Positions 35,019-43,659 of a stretch of 64,000 nucleotides of DNA are shown one piece after another. The DNA lies in the NCBI GenBank assembly GCA_964612975.1, contig CAZTGC010000001.1:310001-374000 (forward strand), in the 5' to 3' direction. Every line of letters starts with the position of its first letter. The stretch's first letter is position 1. This DNA comes from NZ13-RE01 sp964612975. GTDB lineage: Bacteria; Dictyoglomota; Dictyoglomia; Dictyoglomales; Dictyoglomaceae. A program made the translations under genes and the position numbers. The notes below the pieces were generated by a model. It was not told where the DNA came from, did no database searches, and saw only the letters and a list, made by a program, of their open reading frames with translations.

Positions 35019-35093
35019 TGGTGGGCCCGCCAGGATTCGAACCTAGAACCAACCGGTTATGAGCCGGCTGCTCTGCCGTTGAGCTACGGGCCC
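35019..35093 (-). tRNA. tRNA with CAU anticodon (Met elongator or Ile2)
   Basis: The 75-base gene has encoded CCA, acceptor GGGCCCG/CGGGCCC, D arm AGCTCAACGGCAGAGCA, anticodon arm GCCGG-CTCATAA-CCGGT and T arm CTAGG-TTCGAAT-CCTGG. It lacks the initiator features (no 1:72 mismatch, no run of three G:C pairs next to the loop), so it is not fMet. Whether it reads AUG or, after lysidine modification, AUA is not certain. Confidence 0.9.
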
Positions 35094-35107
35094 ATCTTTT
35101 TGTAATA

Positions 35108-35136
35108 ATTATAAAATATTTTGTCCTATATGGCAA
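35108..35136 (-). promoter_or_regulatory. promoter of the CAU/Val tRNA pair
   Basis: TTGCCA (35131-35136) and TATAAT (35108-35113) are separated by 17 bases, ending about 15 bases before the first tRNA. The same hexamer pair is used by the tRNA-Ser promoter. The rest of 35137-35348 is AT-rich. I could not settle a promoter for the downstream sugar importer. Confidence 0.85.
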
Positions 35137-35348
35137 GAGGGCGATCTTCCTGAAAAATAATCTAATTCGAATAGGTCTTTCAATTCTCTTTTCTATGATA
35201 AATTGGGTGGTAAATATGTCTTCACCACGTGCTAAAGATATCTGACTAAAATGACAAAAAATTCCAAAAAATATCAAAAATTTTATATTAATTTATAAAA
35301 GTTTAAGATTTATAGTTTAGATAAAAATTTAATCAAGGAGGGTTTACC

Positions 35349-36608
35349 ATGAGAAGAAGCTTTAAAAAAATATCTTTCCTTATCCTTGTATTCTTCTTAC
35401 TTTTTTCTCTCCTTATGGGATCTGCACAAGAAAAAATTAAAATTAGAGCAGTAACATATTTTACAGGGGAAGATCCATGGACAAGTGTATGGCAAAGTGT
35501 AATAAAAGAATTCATGAAAAAGTATCCAAATGTAGAAATTATTGACGAGGCTACACCTACTGCTGGTGATTTAATTAGAACAAAAATAAAAACAGATTTT
35601 GCATCAGGAAATGAACCAGATGTGGCCTTCTTTTTTATAGGAGCAGATGCAGAACCTTTATTAAAGACAAGAAAAGTATACGCATGGGATGAAGATTTAG
35701 AAAAAGATACAGACTGGAGCAAGAATTTTTATAAAGGAGCTTTAGAATTTGCAAGATATAAAGGTCCTATAAAAGACTACGATGGGAAAATTTATGCCCT
35801 TCCCACCATTGGGTTTTATGAGGGATTATTTGTAAATAAAGATTTGTTTGACAAATATAAGTTAGATCTTCCTACAACCTGGGATAAGTTATTAAAGGCT
35901 ATTAGCGTGTTAAAAAGCAAGAATATAATCCCTATAGCAGGATCTATTCTTGATTCTTACTATTTAATTGAAACTTTGATCCTCTCAGCAGGAGGCCCAG
36001 AAGGACATAAAACTCCATTCCATCCATCCTGGGAAAAAGGTCTGGATTATATAAAAAGATTATATATTCTAAACGCATTTCCAAAAGACTCATTAACTCT
36101 TAAAGATGAACAAGCCAGAGAGTTATTTTTCGATAAAAAAGCTGGAATGATGATAAATGGATCCTGGTGTGTAGGGGGATTAAAGGATAAAGTGAATACG
36201 ATAATAATGCCTGTACCTGTAATTCCAGGAGGTAAAGCACATCCAACAGATATAATTGGAGGATTTGGATCAGGCTGGTATGTAAGTAAGGAACTTAACG
36301 AGAAAAAGAATGGGATACCTGTTAAATTTGTAAAATATATAACTTCTCCTGAGGTTGAAGCAAAATTTATCGCTATAGGTGGTGTGCCTGCTATTAAATG
36401 TAAGGTTGAAAAGGTATCACCTGCTGCCCAAAGTGGATATGATATGATGGAAAGAGCAAGAACTGTTTCCATGCCAATAGATGCTCAAATTAATCCTGAA
36501 GCTTTTACATACATAAGAACAAATCTTGCATACGTTGTAACTGGAAAGAAGACAGCTAAAGCCTTATTAGCTGAAGCAAAGAAAATTCACGAGGAGGCAA
36601 AAAGATAG
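35349..36608 (+). CDS. extracellular sugar-binding protein of a CUT1 ABC importer
   Basis: The 419-residue protein starts with a basic N-terminus and a hydrophobic signal peptide (about 8-26). The mature part begins near QEKIKIRAVTYF. It has the type 1 periplasmic binding protein fold of the MalE/UgpB class, with LVNKDLF-like (FVNKDLFDKY) and GKAGMMINGSWCVGG-type motifs. A strong GGAGGG site precedes the ATG. Two MalF/MalG-type permeases follow, and a YesM/YesN pair after them probably regulates expression. The ligand is unknown, and the ATPase is likely a shared MsmX-like subunit encoded elsewhere. Confidence 0.92.
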   Translation: MRRSFKKISFLILVFFLLFSLLMGSAQEKIKIRAVTYFTGEDPWTSVWQSVIKEFMKKYPNVEIIDEATPTAGDLIRTKIKTDFASGNEPDVAFFFIGADAEPLLKTRKVYAWDEDLEKDTDWSKNFYKGALEFARYKGPIKDYDGKIYALPTIGFYEGLFVNKDLFDKYKLDLPTTWDKLLKAISVLKSKNIIPIAGSILDSYYLIETLILSAGGPEGHKTPFHPSWEKGLDYIKRLYILNAFPKDSLTLKDEQARELFFDKKAGMMINGSWCVGGLKDKVNTIIMPVPVIPGGKAHPTDIIGGFGSGWYVSKELNEKKNGIPVKFVKYITSPEVEAKFIAIGGVPAIKCKVEKVSPAAQSGYDMMERARTVSMPIDAQINPEAFTYIRTNLAYVVTGKKTAKALLAEAKKIHEEAKR

Positions 36609-36623
36609 GATATTAATTAATGA

Positions 36624-36654
36624 ATGGGGGCGCTAATAGGCGCCCCACCCCATT
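36624..36654 (+). terminator. intercistronic hairpin after the binding-protein gene
   Basis: GGGGCGC-TAATAG-GCGCCCC forms a strong stem, which can be extended or rearranged with the flanking AATGGGG and CCCCATT. No U-run follows directly. Such hairpins usually let the binding protein be made in excess of its permeases, by partial termination or mRNA 3'-end protection. Confidence 0.6.
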
Positions 36655-36681
36655 AAATTTTATTAAAAGGAGGTTTTAAGA

Positions 36682-37551
36682 TTGTTTTTTCAGAATAAAA
36701 GACATATATTAATTTTTTTAATTCCCTCGTTAATTTTAATAGCTATATTTGTTTATTATCCCTTGTTTTCTACAATATATCATAGTTTCTACAATTGGAG
36801 AGATTTTTCAAATTTTAGGAACTTTATAGGTTTAGGAAATTATGAAAGATTAATCAAAGATATTGCTATTCATAAAGCAGTTATTAATACATTTATTATG
36901 TTAATCAGTGTTATAATATTCCAAGTTGGATTTGCTCTTATTCTTGCTCTATTAGTGCATTATTTACAAAAAGGTCAAAAATTTTTTAGAACTGTTTATT
37001 TTTTTCCTGTAACTATTTCTGGCACAGCTATTGGGCTTATGTTTTATTTGACATACAGTTATGAATATGGATTTTTAAATTCAATTTTAACCTCCTTTGG
37101 AAAAGAAAAGATAGTTTGGATAACTGAGAATTCAGCATTATTCATGGTATTGATTCCCATAATATGGCAATATATTGGATTTTATTTTGTTATATTTCTA
37201 GCTGCTCTCTCCAAAATTCCTCAAGATTTTTATGATTCTGCCTTGATTGATGGTGTATCAAAATTTTATAGCGCAATATATATTTCTATTCCCCTAATAT
37301 GGGATGTTATAGCAGTCTCTATCTCCCTTGCAATTGTTGGAACTTTTAAAGTCTTTGATATTGTATATGTAATAACAGGTGGGGGGCCAATGAATGCAAG
37401 TCAAGTTTTGGGAACCTATCTCCATAGTGTAGCCTTCACTGGGCAAAATCAAGGTTATGGTTCAGCAATTGGTACACTAATTATTTTTTTAGGTCTTTTA
37501 TTATCTCTCATTACTAATAAATTTTTGAAGAGAGACAGAATAACTTATTAA
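36682..37551 (+). CDS. CUT1 ABC importer permease, MalF type
   Basis: The 289-residue protein has about six membrane helices and the EAA loop (DSALIDGVSKFYSAIYISIPLIWDV region) that contacts the ATPase. The start codon is TTG (36682) with an AAGGAGG site 8 bases upstream. No ATG is near enough to be an alternative. The following gene starts 12 bases later. Transport substrate is presumably a sugar or oligosaccharide, as inferred from the family. Confidence 0.92.
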   Translation: MFFQNKRHILIFLIPSLILIAIFVYYPLFSTIYHSFYNWRDFSNFRNFIGLGNYERLIKDIAIHKAVINTFIMLISVIIFQVGFALILALLVHYLQKGQKFFRTVYFFPVTISGTAIGLMFYLTYSYEYGFLNSILTSFGKEKIVWITENSALFMVLIPIIWQYIGFYFVIFLAALSKIPQDFYDSALIDGVSKFYSAIYISIPLIWDVIAVSISLAIVGTFKVFDIVYVITGGGPMNASQVLGTYLHSVAFTGQNQGYGSAIGTLIIFLGLLLSLITNKFLKRDRITY

Positions 37552-37563
37552 GGAGGTTTCATT

Positions 37564-38403
37564 ATGAGAAGAGATAAAATTTCTATTCTAAACATTATAG
37601 TTTATCTTATATTAATTCTTTGGGCAATATCTACAATATCTCCCTTTTTGTGGGTTATAAATAATTCCTTTAAAACCACCTCAGAAATTCTCTTAAATTC
37701 ATTGGGCTTTCCTAAAGAATTGTCCTTTAGAAATTATCAGCAATTAGGAAATTATGGTAATATAAATATGTTCAAGGGTTTCTTAAATAGCTTTATAATC
37801 TCAGGAAGTGTTGTCTTATTAGTTTTATTTATTTCAAGTTTAGCCTCTTTCGTTCTCTCAAGATTCGATTTTAAAATCAATAACACGTTCAAATCCCTTG
37901 CTACTGTAGCAATGTTAGTTCCTACTTTTTCTATTGTTATTCCTGCTCTTGTTCTGGTAAGAAAATTAGGAATAAGTGGCAGTTATCTATCTTTAATCCT
38001 ACCCCAAACAGCACTTAATTTGCCTTTTGCTATCTTAGTCTTATCAAGTTTCATGATAACCCTTCCTAAGGAATTGGAAGAATCTGCTCTTATTGATGGT
38101 GCTAATTTTTTAACTATTCTCTTCAAAATTTTATTACCTCTATCTATTCCAGGTATTGTAACTGTAGCAATCTTTGTTTTTTTATGGTCTTATAACGATT
38201 TATTCATGTCTATGATTTTTATTCCGATAAGAGAAAAACAACCTATATGTGTTCTCTTATCCTTAGTGTCTAGTATTTATGGTACAAACTATGGAGCAAT
38301 GATGTCTGCGCTTGTTATTACTATCATTCCAGTTCTCATTTTATATATATCTCTTCAGGAGTTTGTAATTAAAGGATTGACAGCAGGGGCAATTAAGGGT
38401 TAA
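37564..38403 (+). CDS. CUT1 ABC importer permease, MalG type
   Basis: The 279-residue inner-membrane protein has six helices, the NSFIISGSVVLLVLFISSLASFVLSR region and the EAA motif EESALIDGANFLTILFKILLPLSIPG, typical of MalG. The C-terminus GLTAGAIKG is the family's common ending. The response-regulator gene begins about 31 bases downstream, so the two-component system is probably in the same transcript. Confidence 0.93.
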   Translation: MRRDKISILNIIVYLILILWAISTISPFLWVINNSFKTTSEILLNSLGFPKELSFRNYQQLGNYGNINMFKGFLNSFIISGSVVLLVLFISSLASFVLSRFDFKINNTFKSLATVAMLVPTFSIVIPALVLVRKLGISGSYLSLILPQTALNLPFAILVLSSFMITLPKELEESALIDGANFLTILFKILLPLSIPGIVTVAIFVFLWSYNDLFMSMIFIPIREKQPICVLLSLVSSIYGTNYGAMMSALVITIIPVLILYISLQEFVIKGLTAGAIKG

Positions 38404-38434
38404 GCTTTAAAAAGTTTTATAAGGGGATGATAGT

Positions 38435-39214
38435 ATTTTAAAGGTTTTAATTGTTGAGGATGAACCTATAACCTGTGAAGGATTAAAAAAATTCATCAAC
38501 TGGAATAAATTTAACTGTACATTAGTAGGACTAGCAGAGGATGCTATGGAAGCTCTATATTTTATAGAAAAATTAAAACCAGAAATTATAATAACTGATA
38601 TAGTAATGCCTGGAATGAGTGGATTAGAAATGATTAAAAGAATTAAAAAAACATATATTAATGGAAAAATAATAATTATTACAGCATACAGAAATCTTGC
38701 TTATGCTCAAGAGGCTATAAAACTTGGAGCATTTAGACTACTTTTTAAACCAATAAAGGTTGAGGAATTAGAAGAGAGTATAAAAGATGCTTTAGAAGAG
38801 ATGAATATAGAGTTAAATTTAGATGAATTAGATTTCAAAGAAAAAATAATTGAAATTCTAAAATCCACAACTTATAAAAATAATTTTAGCTTTCTCACAA
38901 AAAAAATCATAGAATATACAGTTCAAAATTATAACAATAAAAATTTAACCTTGAGAGATTTATCTAAAAACTTCTACATTAGTTATTGGCATTTATCAAG
39001 GCTTATAAAGAAAGAATTAGGCTTAACTTTTAACCAATTAGTTAATATTATAAGAATAGAAAAAGCAAAAACGCTTTTAACTATTCCCAAATACAAAATT
39101 AATGACATTGCAGAAATGGTAGGATATAGTGATATTACTTATTTCTGGAAAATATTTAAAAAACTGACGGGAAAAAATCCTCGTAAATATCGAAATGAAA
39201 AATCTTTACTATAA
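38435..39214 (+). CDS. YesN-type response regulator with AraC DNA-binding domain (AUU start)
   Basis: From codon ATT at 38435 the protein is 259 residues. The receiver domain begins with LKVLIVEDEP (acidic pair Glu8/Asp9), has the phospho-acceptor Asp55 in IITDIVMPG and the Lys in LLFKPIKV. The C-terminal 100 residues are an AraC-type double helix-turn-helix ending KKLTGKNPRKYRNE. The first ATG in frame is codon 38 and would remove the acidic pocket. There is no ATG, GTG or TTG between the in-frame TAA at 38420 and codon 38. An AAGGGG site sits 8 bases before ATT. It likely regulates the adjacent importer. Confidence 0.85.
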   Translation: MLKVLIVEDEPITCEGLKKFINWNKFNCTLVGLAEDAMEALYFIEKLKPEIIITDIVMPGMSGLEMIKRIKKTYINGKIIIITAYRNLAYAQEAIKLGAFRLLFKPIKVEELEESIKDALEEMNIELNLDELDFKEKIIEILKSTTYKNNFSFLTKKIIEYTVQNYNNKNLTLRDLSKNFYISYWHLSRLIKKELGLTFNQLVNIIRIEKAKTLLTIPKYKINDIAEMVGYSDITYFWKIFKKLTGKNPRKYRNEKSLL

Positions 39215-40895
39215 TCTTTCTATTCGAAGTAAAATTTTTATTATCTTCTTTATAATTATTTTTGTCCCATCTATAGCTTTTATATATGTGAATTCTTTTA
39301 CTGTAAAAATACTAAAAAATAAACTTATAGATGCCTACCAAACAAATCTTGAACAAATAAGCTTTTACATAGAAGAAAAAATAGAAAATCTTATAAAATT
39401 CACCCAAGAGATACTATACAATGATTTTCTCTATAAAGCTAATATTTATCTCCATAATATCTCCTCTCAAGATGAAATTACCTTTTATAATTTAAAAAAA
39501 ATGATTGAAGAATTCCTAAGTTCAATACTTTTCTCAAGAAATGATATAATATCTATTTCATTCAAATTCTCTTCTAAAAATTTTTTATTTAATGTCTCCC
39601 GTTCCTCTCAATTATTTTCTGAAGAATTGATAAAAACTTTATATTCTCAAAGTTTAATTTTAAAGGGAAAACCTTTAATCTATGTTAATATTTCTGCACT
39701 AAAAGAGCCAGAGCTTTTTATCTCAAGAATCGTCTATGATAGAAATACATTAAAAGAAATAGGTTTATTGATAGTTAAAATAAATTCTTATACAATATTT
39801 GAGAGCACAAAATTCTTTAAGAATATTGATTGTAAGGATATAATTTTTTCTAATGAAAATAAAATCATTTTTTCCTTAACTGAGAAAGAAATCATTGGAT
39901 CTATAATAAGCTTAAAAAACTCCAAAGACATCATATCTCTAAGTAAAAAAATCAAAAATTTAAACTGGTATATTTATTTATTAATTTATGAAAAACAACT
40001 TTTAGCAAAAATTTATCCCGTTAGTAAGTTATTATTCCTTATATTTGTTGTGGTTATATCTATTCTCTCCCTTATTGTTAACTTTTTATATAGAGATATA
40101 CTTTCTCCTATAAATGTCCTTACAGAGGGTATGAGAAGGGTAGAAAAGGGAGATATAAAAATAAATTTAGAAACTCAAAGGAGAGATGAATTGGGTTTTC
40201 TTATAAAATCATTTAATAATGCCATCTCTAAAATAAATAATCTTATAGATACAGTCTATAAGGCTCAAATTATTGCCAAAGACTCTCAAATTAAGGCATT
40301 ACAATCTAAGATAAATCCTCATTTTATTTTTAATACTTTAGAAATGATAAGTTGGAAAGCAAGATTTTCAGGTGCAGATGAAGTTACGGATATGATAGAT
40401 GCTTTTTCTAATATACTTGAAGCCCATATGAATAAAGAAGATAGACTTCTTATAGAAATCGAAGAAGAGCTTAGATACTTAGACAGTTATATATATCTAA
40501 TGTCAAAAAGAGTAAAAAATGTTCAATATATAAAAGAAGTTGATAAATCTTTGTTAAATCATAAAATACCTGTGCTTATCATTCAACCAATAGTTGAAAA
40601 TGTCTTTAAGCATGCTTTCAAATTTAAAAATAGAAAAGGGAAAAATATTTTGATAATTAAAATTTTTAAGGAGAATATTGATTTAGTGATATTAGTAGAG
40701 GACAATGGCAAAGGGATAGAAAAAAATAGTTTGAACCTTTTAACATCCTATTTAGATAAAGATGATAATAATAGAGGCTTAGCAAATGTTAATAAAAGAA
40801 TAAAGCTACTTTTTGGAGAAAATTATGGTTTAACCATTAATAGTGAGAAATATAAGGGAACATCTATAAAAATAAAGTTACCTTCTATACAATAG
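39195..40895 (+). CDS. YesM-type sensor histidine kinase
   Basis: The 566-residue protein has a membrane helix at about 12-32, an extracytoplasmic sensor region (about 40-275), a second helix (about 277-298), a HAMP domain (about 300-350), the His_kinase domain with the phospho-acceptor His376 in INPHFIFNTLEM, and a HATPase domain with EDNGKGIEKN. This layout is the LytS/YesM class that pairs with AraC-type regulators. The gene starts 20 bases inside the regulator's end. The extracellular part probably senses a carbohydrate, alone or with the binding protein. Confidence 0.93.
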   Translation: MKNLYYNLSIRSKIFIIFFIIIFVPSIAFIYVNSFTVKILKNKLIDAYQTNLEQISFYIEEKIENLIKFTQEILYNDFLYKANIYLHNISSQDEITFYNLKKMIEEFLSSILFSRNDIISISFKFSSKNFLFNVSRSSQLFSEELIKTLYSQSLILKGKPLIYVNISALKEPELFISRIVYDRNTLKEIGLLIVKINSYTIFESTKFFKNIDCKDIIFSNENKIIFSLTEKEIIGSIISLKNSKDIISLSKKIKNLNWYIYLLIYEKQLLAKIYPVSKLLFLIFVVVISILSLIVNFLYRDILSPINVLTEGMRRVEKGDIKINLETQRRDELGFLIKSFNNAISKINNLIDTVYKAQIIAKDSQIKALQSKINPHFIFNTLEMISWKARFSGADEVTDMIDAFSNILEAHMNKEDRLLIEIEEELRYLDSYIYLMSKRVKNVQYIKEVDKSLLNHKIPVLIIQPIVENVFKHAFKFKNRKGKNILIIKIFKENIDLVILVEDNGKGIEKNSLNLLTSYLDKDDNNRGLANVNKRIKLLFGENYGLTINSEKYKGTSIKIKLPSIQ

Positions 40896-40905
40896 GAAAA
40901 GTTCT

Positions 40906-41334
40906 ATAAGGTAAATATTCTTGTTTTTTCTCTCAATCTTTGTAAATCATTTTTCCCACTCTCATCTACATTTTTTAAGACCCCATGAGCATCAAGACCA
41001 ATGATCTTTCATCTCTTTAACAAGGAGAAGTTTATGAATTATTTATCCTTTAATTTTTTGAATATCTTCCAGATTAAAAGGATGTGATCTTTCTATTATT
41101 AAGCTAATTCTATTCTTATTAATCTTATTCCATAATCTTCCATTTCTTTAAACACATTTTTATCTTTTAGATTTCCTTTTGTGTAAACAATGGCATCCCA
41201 ATTGTAAGATCTTGCCACAAAAAATTTATAATAAACTTCATCCCCAGGAACAACTTGTTCCTTCAAAAAATATTTATTAAATTCTAACCTTAGATTATAA
41301 TAAAAATCAAAGTTTCTTCTTATTTTTATATAAT
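40906..41334 (-). pseudogene. decayed minus-strand gene, family not recognised
   Basis: The interval between the kinase and hydrolase genes contains three well-formed protein-like segments on the minus strand in different frames. The first (41334 to a stop at 41099) includes LEFNKYFLKEQVVPGDEVYY and KEMEDYGIRLIRIEL. The second includes ERSHPFNLEDIQKIKG and LLLVKEMKDHWS, with stops. The third includes LDAHGVLKNVDESG and LQRLREKTRIF. They follow in order and look like one gene broken by at least two frameshifts and stop codons. No start codon is left. I could not name the family. Confidence 0.55.
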
Positions 41335-41346
41335 TGGAGGTGAAAC

Positions 41347-42117
41347 ATGAAGGAAAGAAGAGAACCTATTGTTTTAGAAAATCTAGGACAAAAAATTTTA
41401 GGAGTAATTCATATTCCTGAAAAGCTTCCTGCTCCATTTATATTATTATGTCATGGTTTTACTGGAACAAAAATAGAACCCCACAGAATATTTGTAAATA
41501 CTGCTGAGGCTCTAACAAAAGAAGGTATAGGAGCATTAAGAATTGATTTCAGGGGTTCAGGAGATAGTGAGGGCTCTTTTAAAGATATGACTTTAGAAGG
41601 AGAGGTTTCTGATGCAATGGTAGCATTAGATCATCTCTCAAAATGTGATTTTGTAGATAAGGAAAGAATTGGAATTCTTGGATTATCTATGGGGGGTGCT
41701 GTGGCAAGTATAACCTCAGGAAGAAATCCTCTTGTAAAATCTTGTGTTCTATGGGCTGCAGTATGTCATTTTGATATCTTTTTTAATAGATCCCCTGAAG
41801 AGATGCAAAAAATAAGAGACTATGGGGATTTTATTGATCTTGGAGGAAATCCCGTAGGAAAAAGATTCTTGGCAGAAATTATTAATATAAAACCCTTAGA
41901 AGAACTTAAAAAAAGAAACATTCCAGTTCTTGTAATCCATGGAAATGGAGATATGGTTGTTCCTATTCAACATGCTTATGATTATTACAATGGCCTTAAG
42001 GGCACCCATGAGGTAGGATTAGAAATTATAGAAGAGGGAGATCACACCTTTAACTCCATAGAATGGGAAAAACAAGTTATCGAAAAAACAGTCAACTGGT
42101 TTAAGAAGACTTTATAA
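41347..42117 (+). CDS. alpha/beta hydrolase (esterase/S33-like)
   Basis: The 256-residue soluble protein has the hydrolase fold of the cinnamoyl-esterase-like group. The oxyanion segment is CHGFTGTKIEPHR, the nucleophile elbow GLSMGG has Ser114, Asp202 is in GNGDMVVP and His233 is in GDHTF, so the triad is complete. A GGAGGTG site precedes the ATG. No signal peptide is present, so it acts in the cytoplasm. The substrate is unknown. Feruloyl or acyl esters from plant polysaccharides are possible given the lifestyle of such organisms, but that is inference. Confidence 0.87.
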   Translation: MKERREPIVLENLGQKILGVIHIPEKLPAPFILLCHGFTGTKIEPHRIFVNTAEALTKEGIGALRIDFRGSGDSEGSFKDMTLEGEVSDAMVALDHLSKCDFVDKERIGILGLSMGGAVASITSGRNPLVKSCVLWAAVCHFDIFFNRSPEEMQKIRDYGDFIDLGGNPVGKRFLAEIINIKPLEELKKRNIPVLVIHGNGDMVVPIQHAYDYYNGLKGTHEVGLEIIEEGDHTFNSIEWEKQVIEKTVNWFKKTL

Positions 42118-42144
42118 ATAAAATTGGGGAGGAAGACTCCCCAA
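42115..42144 (-). terminator. intrinsic terminator (best on the minus strand)
   Basis: TTGGGGAG-TCTTC-CTCCCCAA forms an 8-base-pair stem on the minus strand and is followed by TTTTATTTAT. The hairpin itself also lies just after the plus-strand hydrolase stop, so it may serve both convergent units. Confidence 0.75.
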
Positions 42145-42174
42145 CTCAAAGAATTATACTTCTTCAATCTCTCC

Positions 42175-42339
42175 TTACCAAGCAAGAAGATGTTTCTCCC
42201 CTTCAAGCCTTTTAATCTCTTTTACATTTTAAGTGACTTCCAAAGTTCCTAAATAATTACCAGCTTTATCTCTAACAGCAAAATATCTTAATTATTATTT
42301 CTATGACTAAAAGTATCTATAACATCCTTCACTATTAAA
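42175..42339 (-). pseudogene. remnant of a DUF438/PAS-domain protein C-terminus
   Basis: The minus strand encodes VKDVIDTFSHR, then RYFAVRDKAGNYLGTLEVT, a TAA stop, then NVKEIKRLEGEKHLLAW. This is the characteristic C-terminal end of DUF438-family PAS-domain proteins, where the stop replaces a Gln codon (CAA to TAA) and a frameshift breaks the upstream part. The rest of the gene is gone. It lies just downstream of the THEP1 gene and before a terminator. Confidence 0.7.
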
Positions 42340-42357
42340 TTTTTTTCTTATTTTACG

Positions 42358-42873
42358 CTATTTTGATGTAAAATTAAGATTTAAAATTTCTATCTTTATT
42401 TCATCAAAAATTGTATCCCTATTGTCATAGGTTAGATAATAAATTCTTCCATATTTCTTAAAAGTTGATACAAAATCTCTATGAAGAGAAGCAATTATAT
42501 TTCTCTCACCTTCTAAGAAATTAAATATTTCTTTTCTAAATTTTTCAGAATAAAACTCCATCTTTCCTATCTCATCAAGAATAAGAAGATTCCCATGTTG
42601 ATAAAAAATATGCTCTATTATCTCTTCAAATTTATCTATATTTAGAAAATATTTTCCAAACTTATAACAGGTGCTTTTATGAATAGATGCAAAATTAAAT
42701 CTTTCTTCAGTTTTTAGATTTATCAAATCAAAGCCGATTCTTTTATTTCCTTCCCTTATTTCCTCAGTGATAAAACCATAAATTGGTATTTCAAGTTCCT
42801 TACAAAATTTACTAACCTTCTTGAGTAAAGTGGTTTTTCCTATACCAGGTTGTCCTGTTATAAAAGCTCTCAT
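42358..42873 (-). CDS. THEP1-type nucleoside-triphosphatase
   Basis: The 171-residue protein has a P-loop GQPGIGKTT (about 7-15), Walker B with LLILDEIGKMEFYS, and a late HRDF segment. These are signatures of the THEP1 family (PF03266) of small nucleotide phosphatase/kinase proteins from thermophiles. The cellular role of the family is not settled; nucleotide hydrolysis has been shown for homologues. It is transcribed alone, divergent from the DUF554 gene. Confidence 0.9.
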   Translation of the reverse strand: MRAFITGQPGIGKTTLLKKVSKFCKELEIPIYGFITEEIREGNKRIGFDLINLKTEERFNFASIHKSTCYKFGKYFLNIDKFEEIIEHIFYQHGNLLILDEIGKMEFYSEKFRKEIFNFLEGERNIIASLHRDFVSTFKKYGRIYYLTYDNRDTIFDEIKIEILNLNFTSK

Positions 42874-42984
42874 ATTTTTGTATTTATTATATCAAACATC
42901 TTAGTTTTTATTCTTTCTTCTATAGATGATAAAAGTAAAAATTTCTTTACTTAATATAAAATTTATGTTAATTTATTAGACTAA

Positions 42985-43659
42985 ATGGGAACAATAATTA
43001 ATAGTATAGCAGTATTTATTGGTAGTATTATTGGCTTAATACTAAAGGGACGTTTCTCAGAAAGCATGAGAAAATTACTCATGGAAACCTTAGGATTAGT
43101 TTGTATTCCCTTAGGATTACAAATGGCATTAAAAGGGGAAAAATTCCTTCACCTTGTGTTCAGTCTTGTCCTTGGTGGAATATTAGGAGAAATAATTAAT
43201 TTAGATGGAATTTTTAAGAAATTATCTGAGAAAGTAGAAGAAAGATTTAGTAAAGAAAGGGGTACTTTTGCAAAGGGTTTTTTAACTGCAAGTCTTTTAT
43301 ATTGCATTGGGCCTATGACAGTTATGGGATCTATTCAAGACGGTTTAGGACAACCCCCAACAATTCTATTAACAAAATCTCTCTTGGATGGAACAGCATC
43401 TATTGCCCTTGCATCTGCTTTGGGAATTGGGGTTGCTTTTTCTTCCTTTTCAGTACTTATTGTTCAAGGTTTCATAACCCTCTTTGCAAGTTATATTAGT
43501 CCATTGCTTACCGAGTTTATAGTTCAAGAAATGACTTCCGTTGGTGGAGTTTTAATTCTTGGAATAGCTTTAAATTTGTTAGAGATAAAAAATATTAAGG
43601 TAGCAAATCTCCTTCCATCTTTAATTTTCATAATTCTTCTTTTAAAGATTTTTCCCTAA
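42985..43659 (+). CDS. DUF554 family membrane protein
   Basis: The 224-residue protein has about six membrane segments and begins MGTIINSIAVFIGSIIGLIL, followed by glycine-rich GGILGEIINLDG and CIGPMTVMGSIQDGL, which are hallmarks of the DUF554 (YdfK/YqgA-like) family. The function is unknown; a transport role is usually guessed. There is no Shine-Dalgarno sequence before the ATG, which follows an AT-rich stretch, so a leaderless transcript is possible. It overlaps the convergent LUD gene by 4 bases. Confidence 0.87.
   Translation: MGTIINSIAVFIGSIIGLILKGRFSESMRKLLMETLGLVCIPLGLQMALKGEKFLHLVFSLVLGGILGEIINLDGIFKKLSEKVEERFSKERGTFAKGFLTASLLYCIGPMTVMGSIQDGLGQPPTILLTKSLLDGTASIALASALGIGVAFSSFSVLIVQGFITLFASYISPLLTEFIVQEMTSVGGVLILGIALNLLEIKNIKVANLLPSLIFIILLLKIFP

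Noticed and set aside
34966..35277. Minus-strand open frame running through two tRNA-related regions, with a protein-like first part
   Set aside because: It reads straight through the CAU tRNA gene and its promoter, so it cannot be a normal gene; the first 50 codons might be a tiny remnant, but there is no supporting start or family match.
35333..35722. Minus-strand frame antisense to the sugar-binding protein gene
   Set aside because: It overlaps the signal peptide and N-terminal coding part of a clear gene; no independent evidence.
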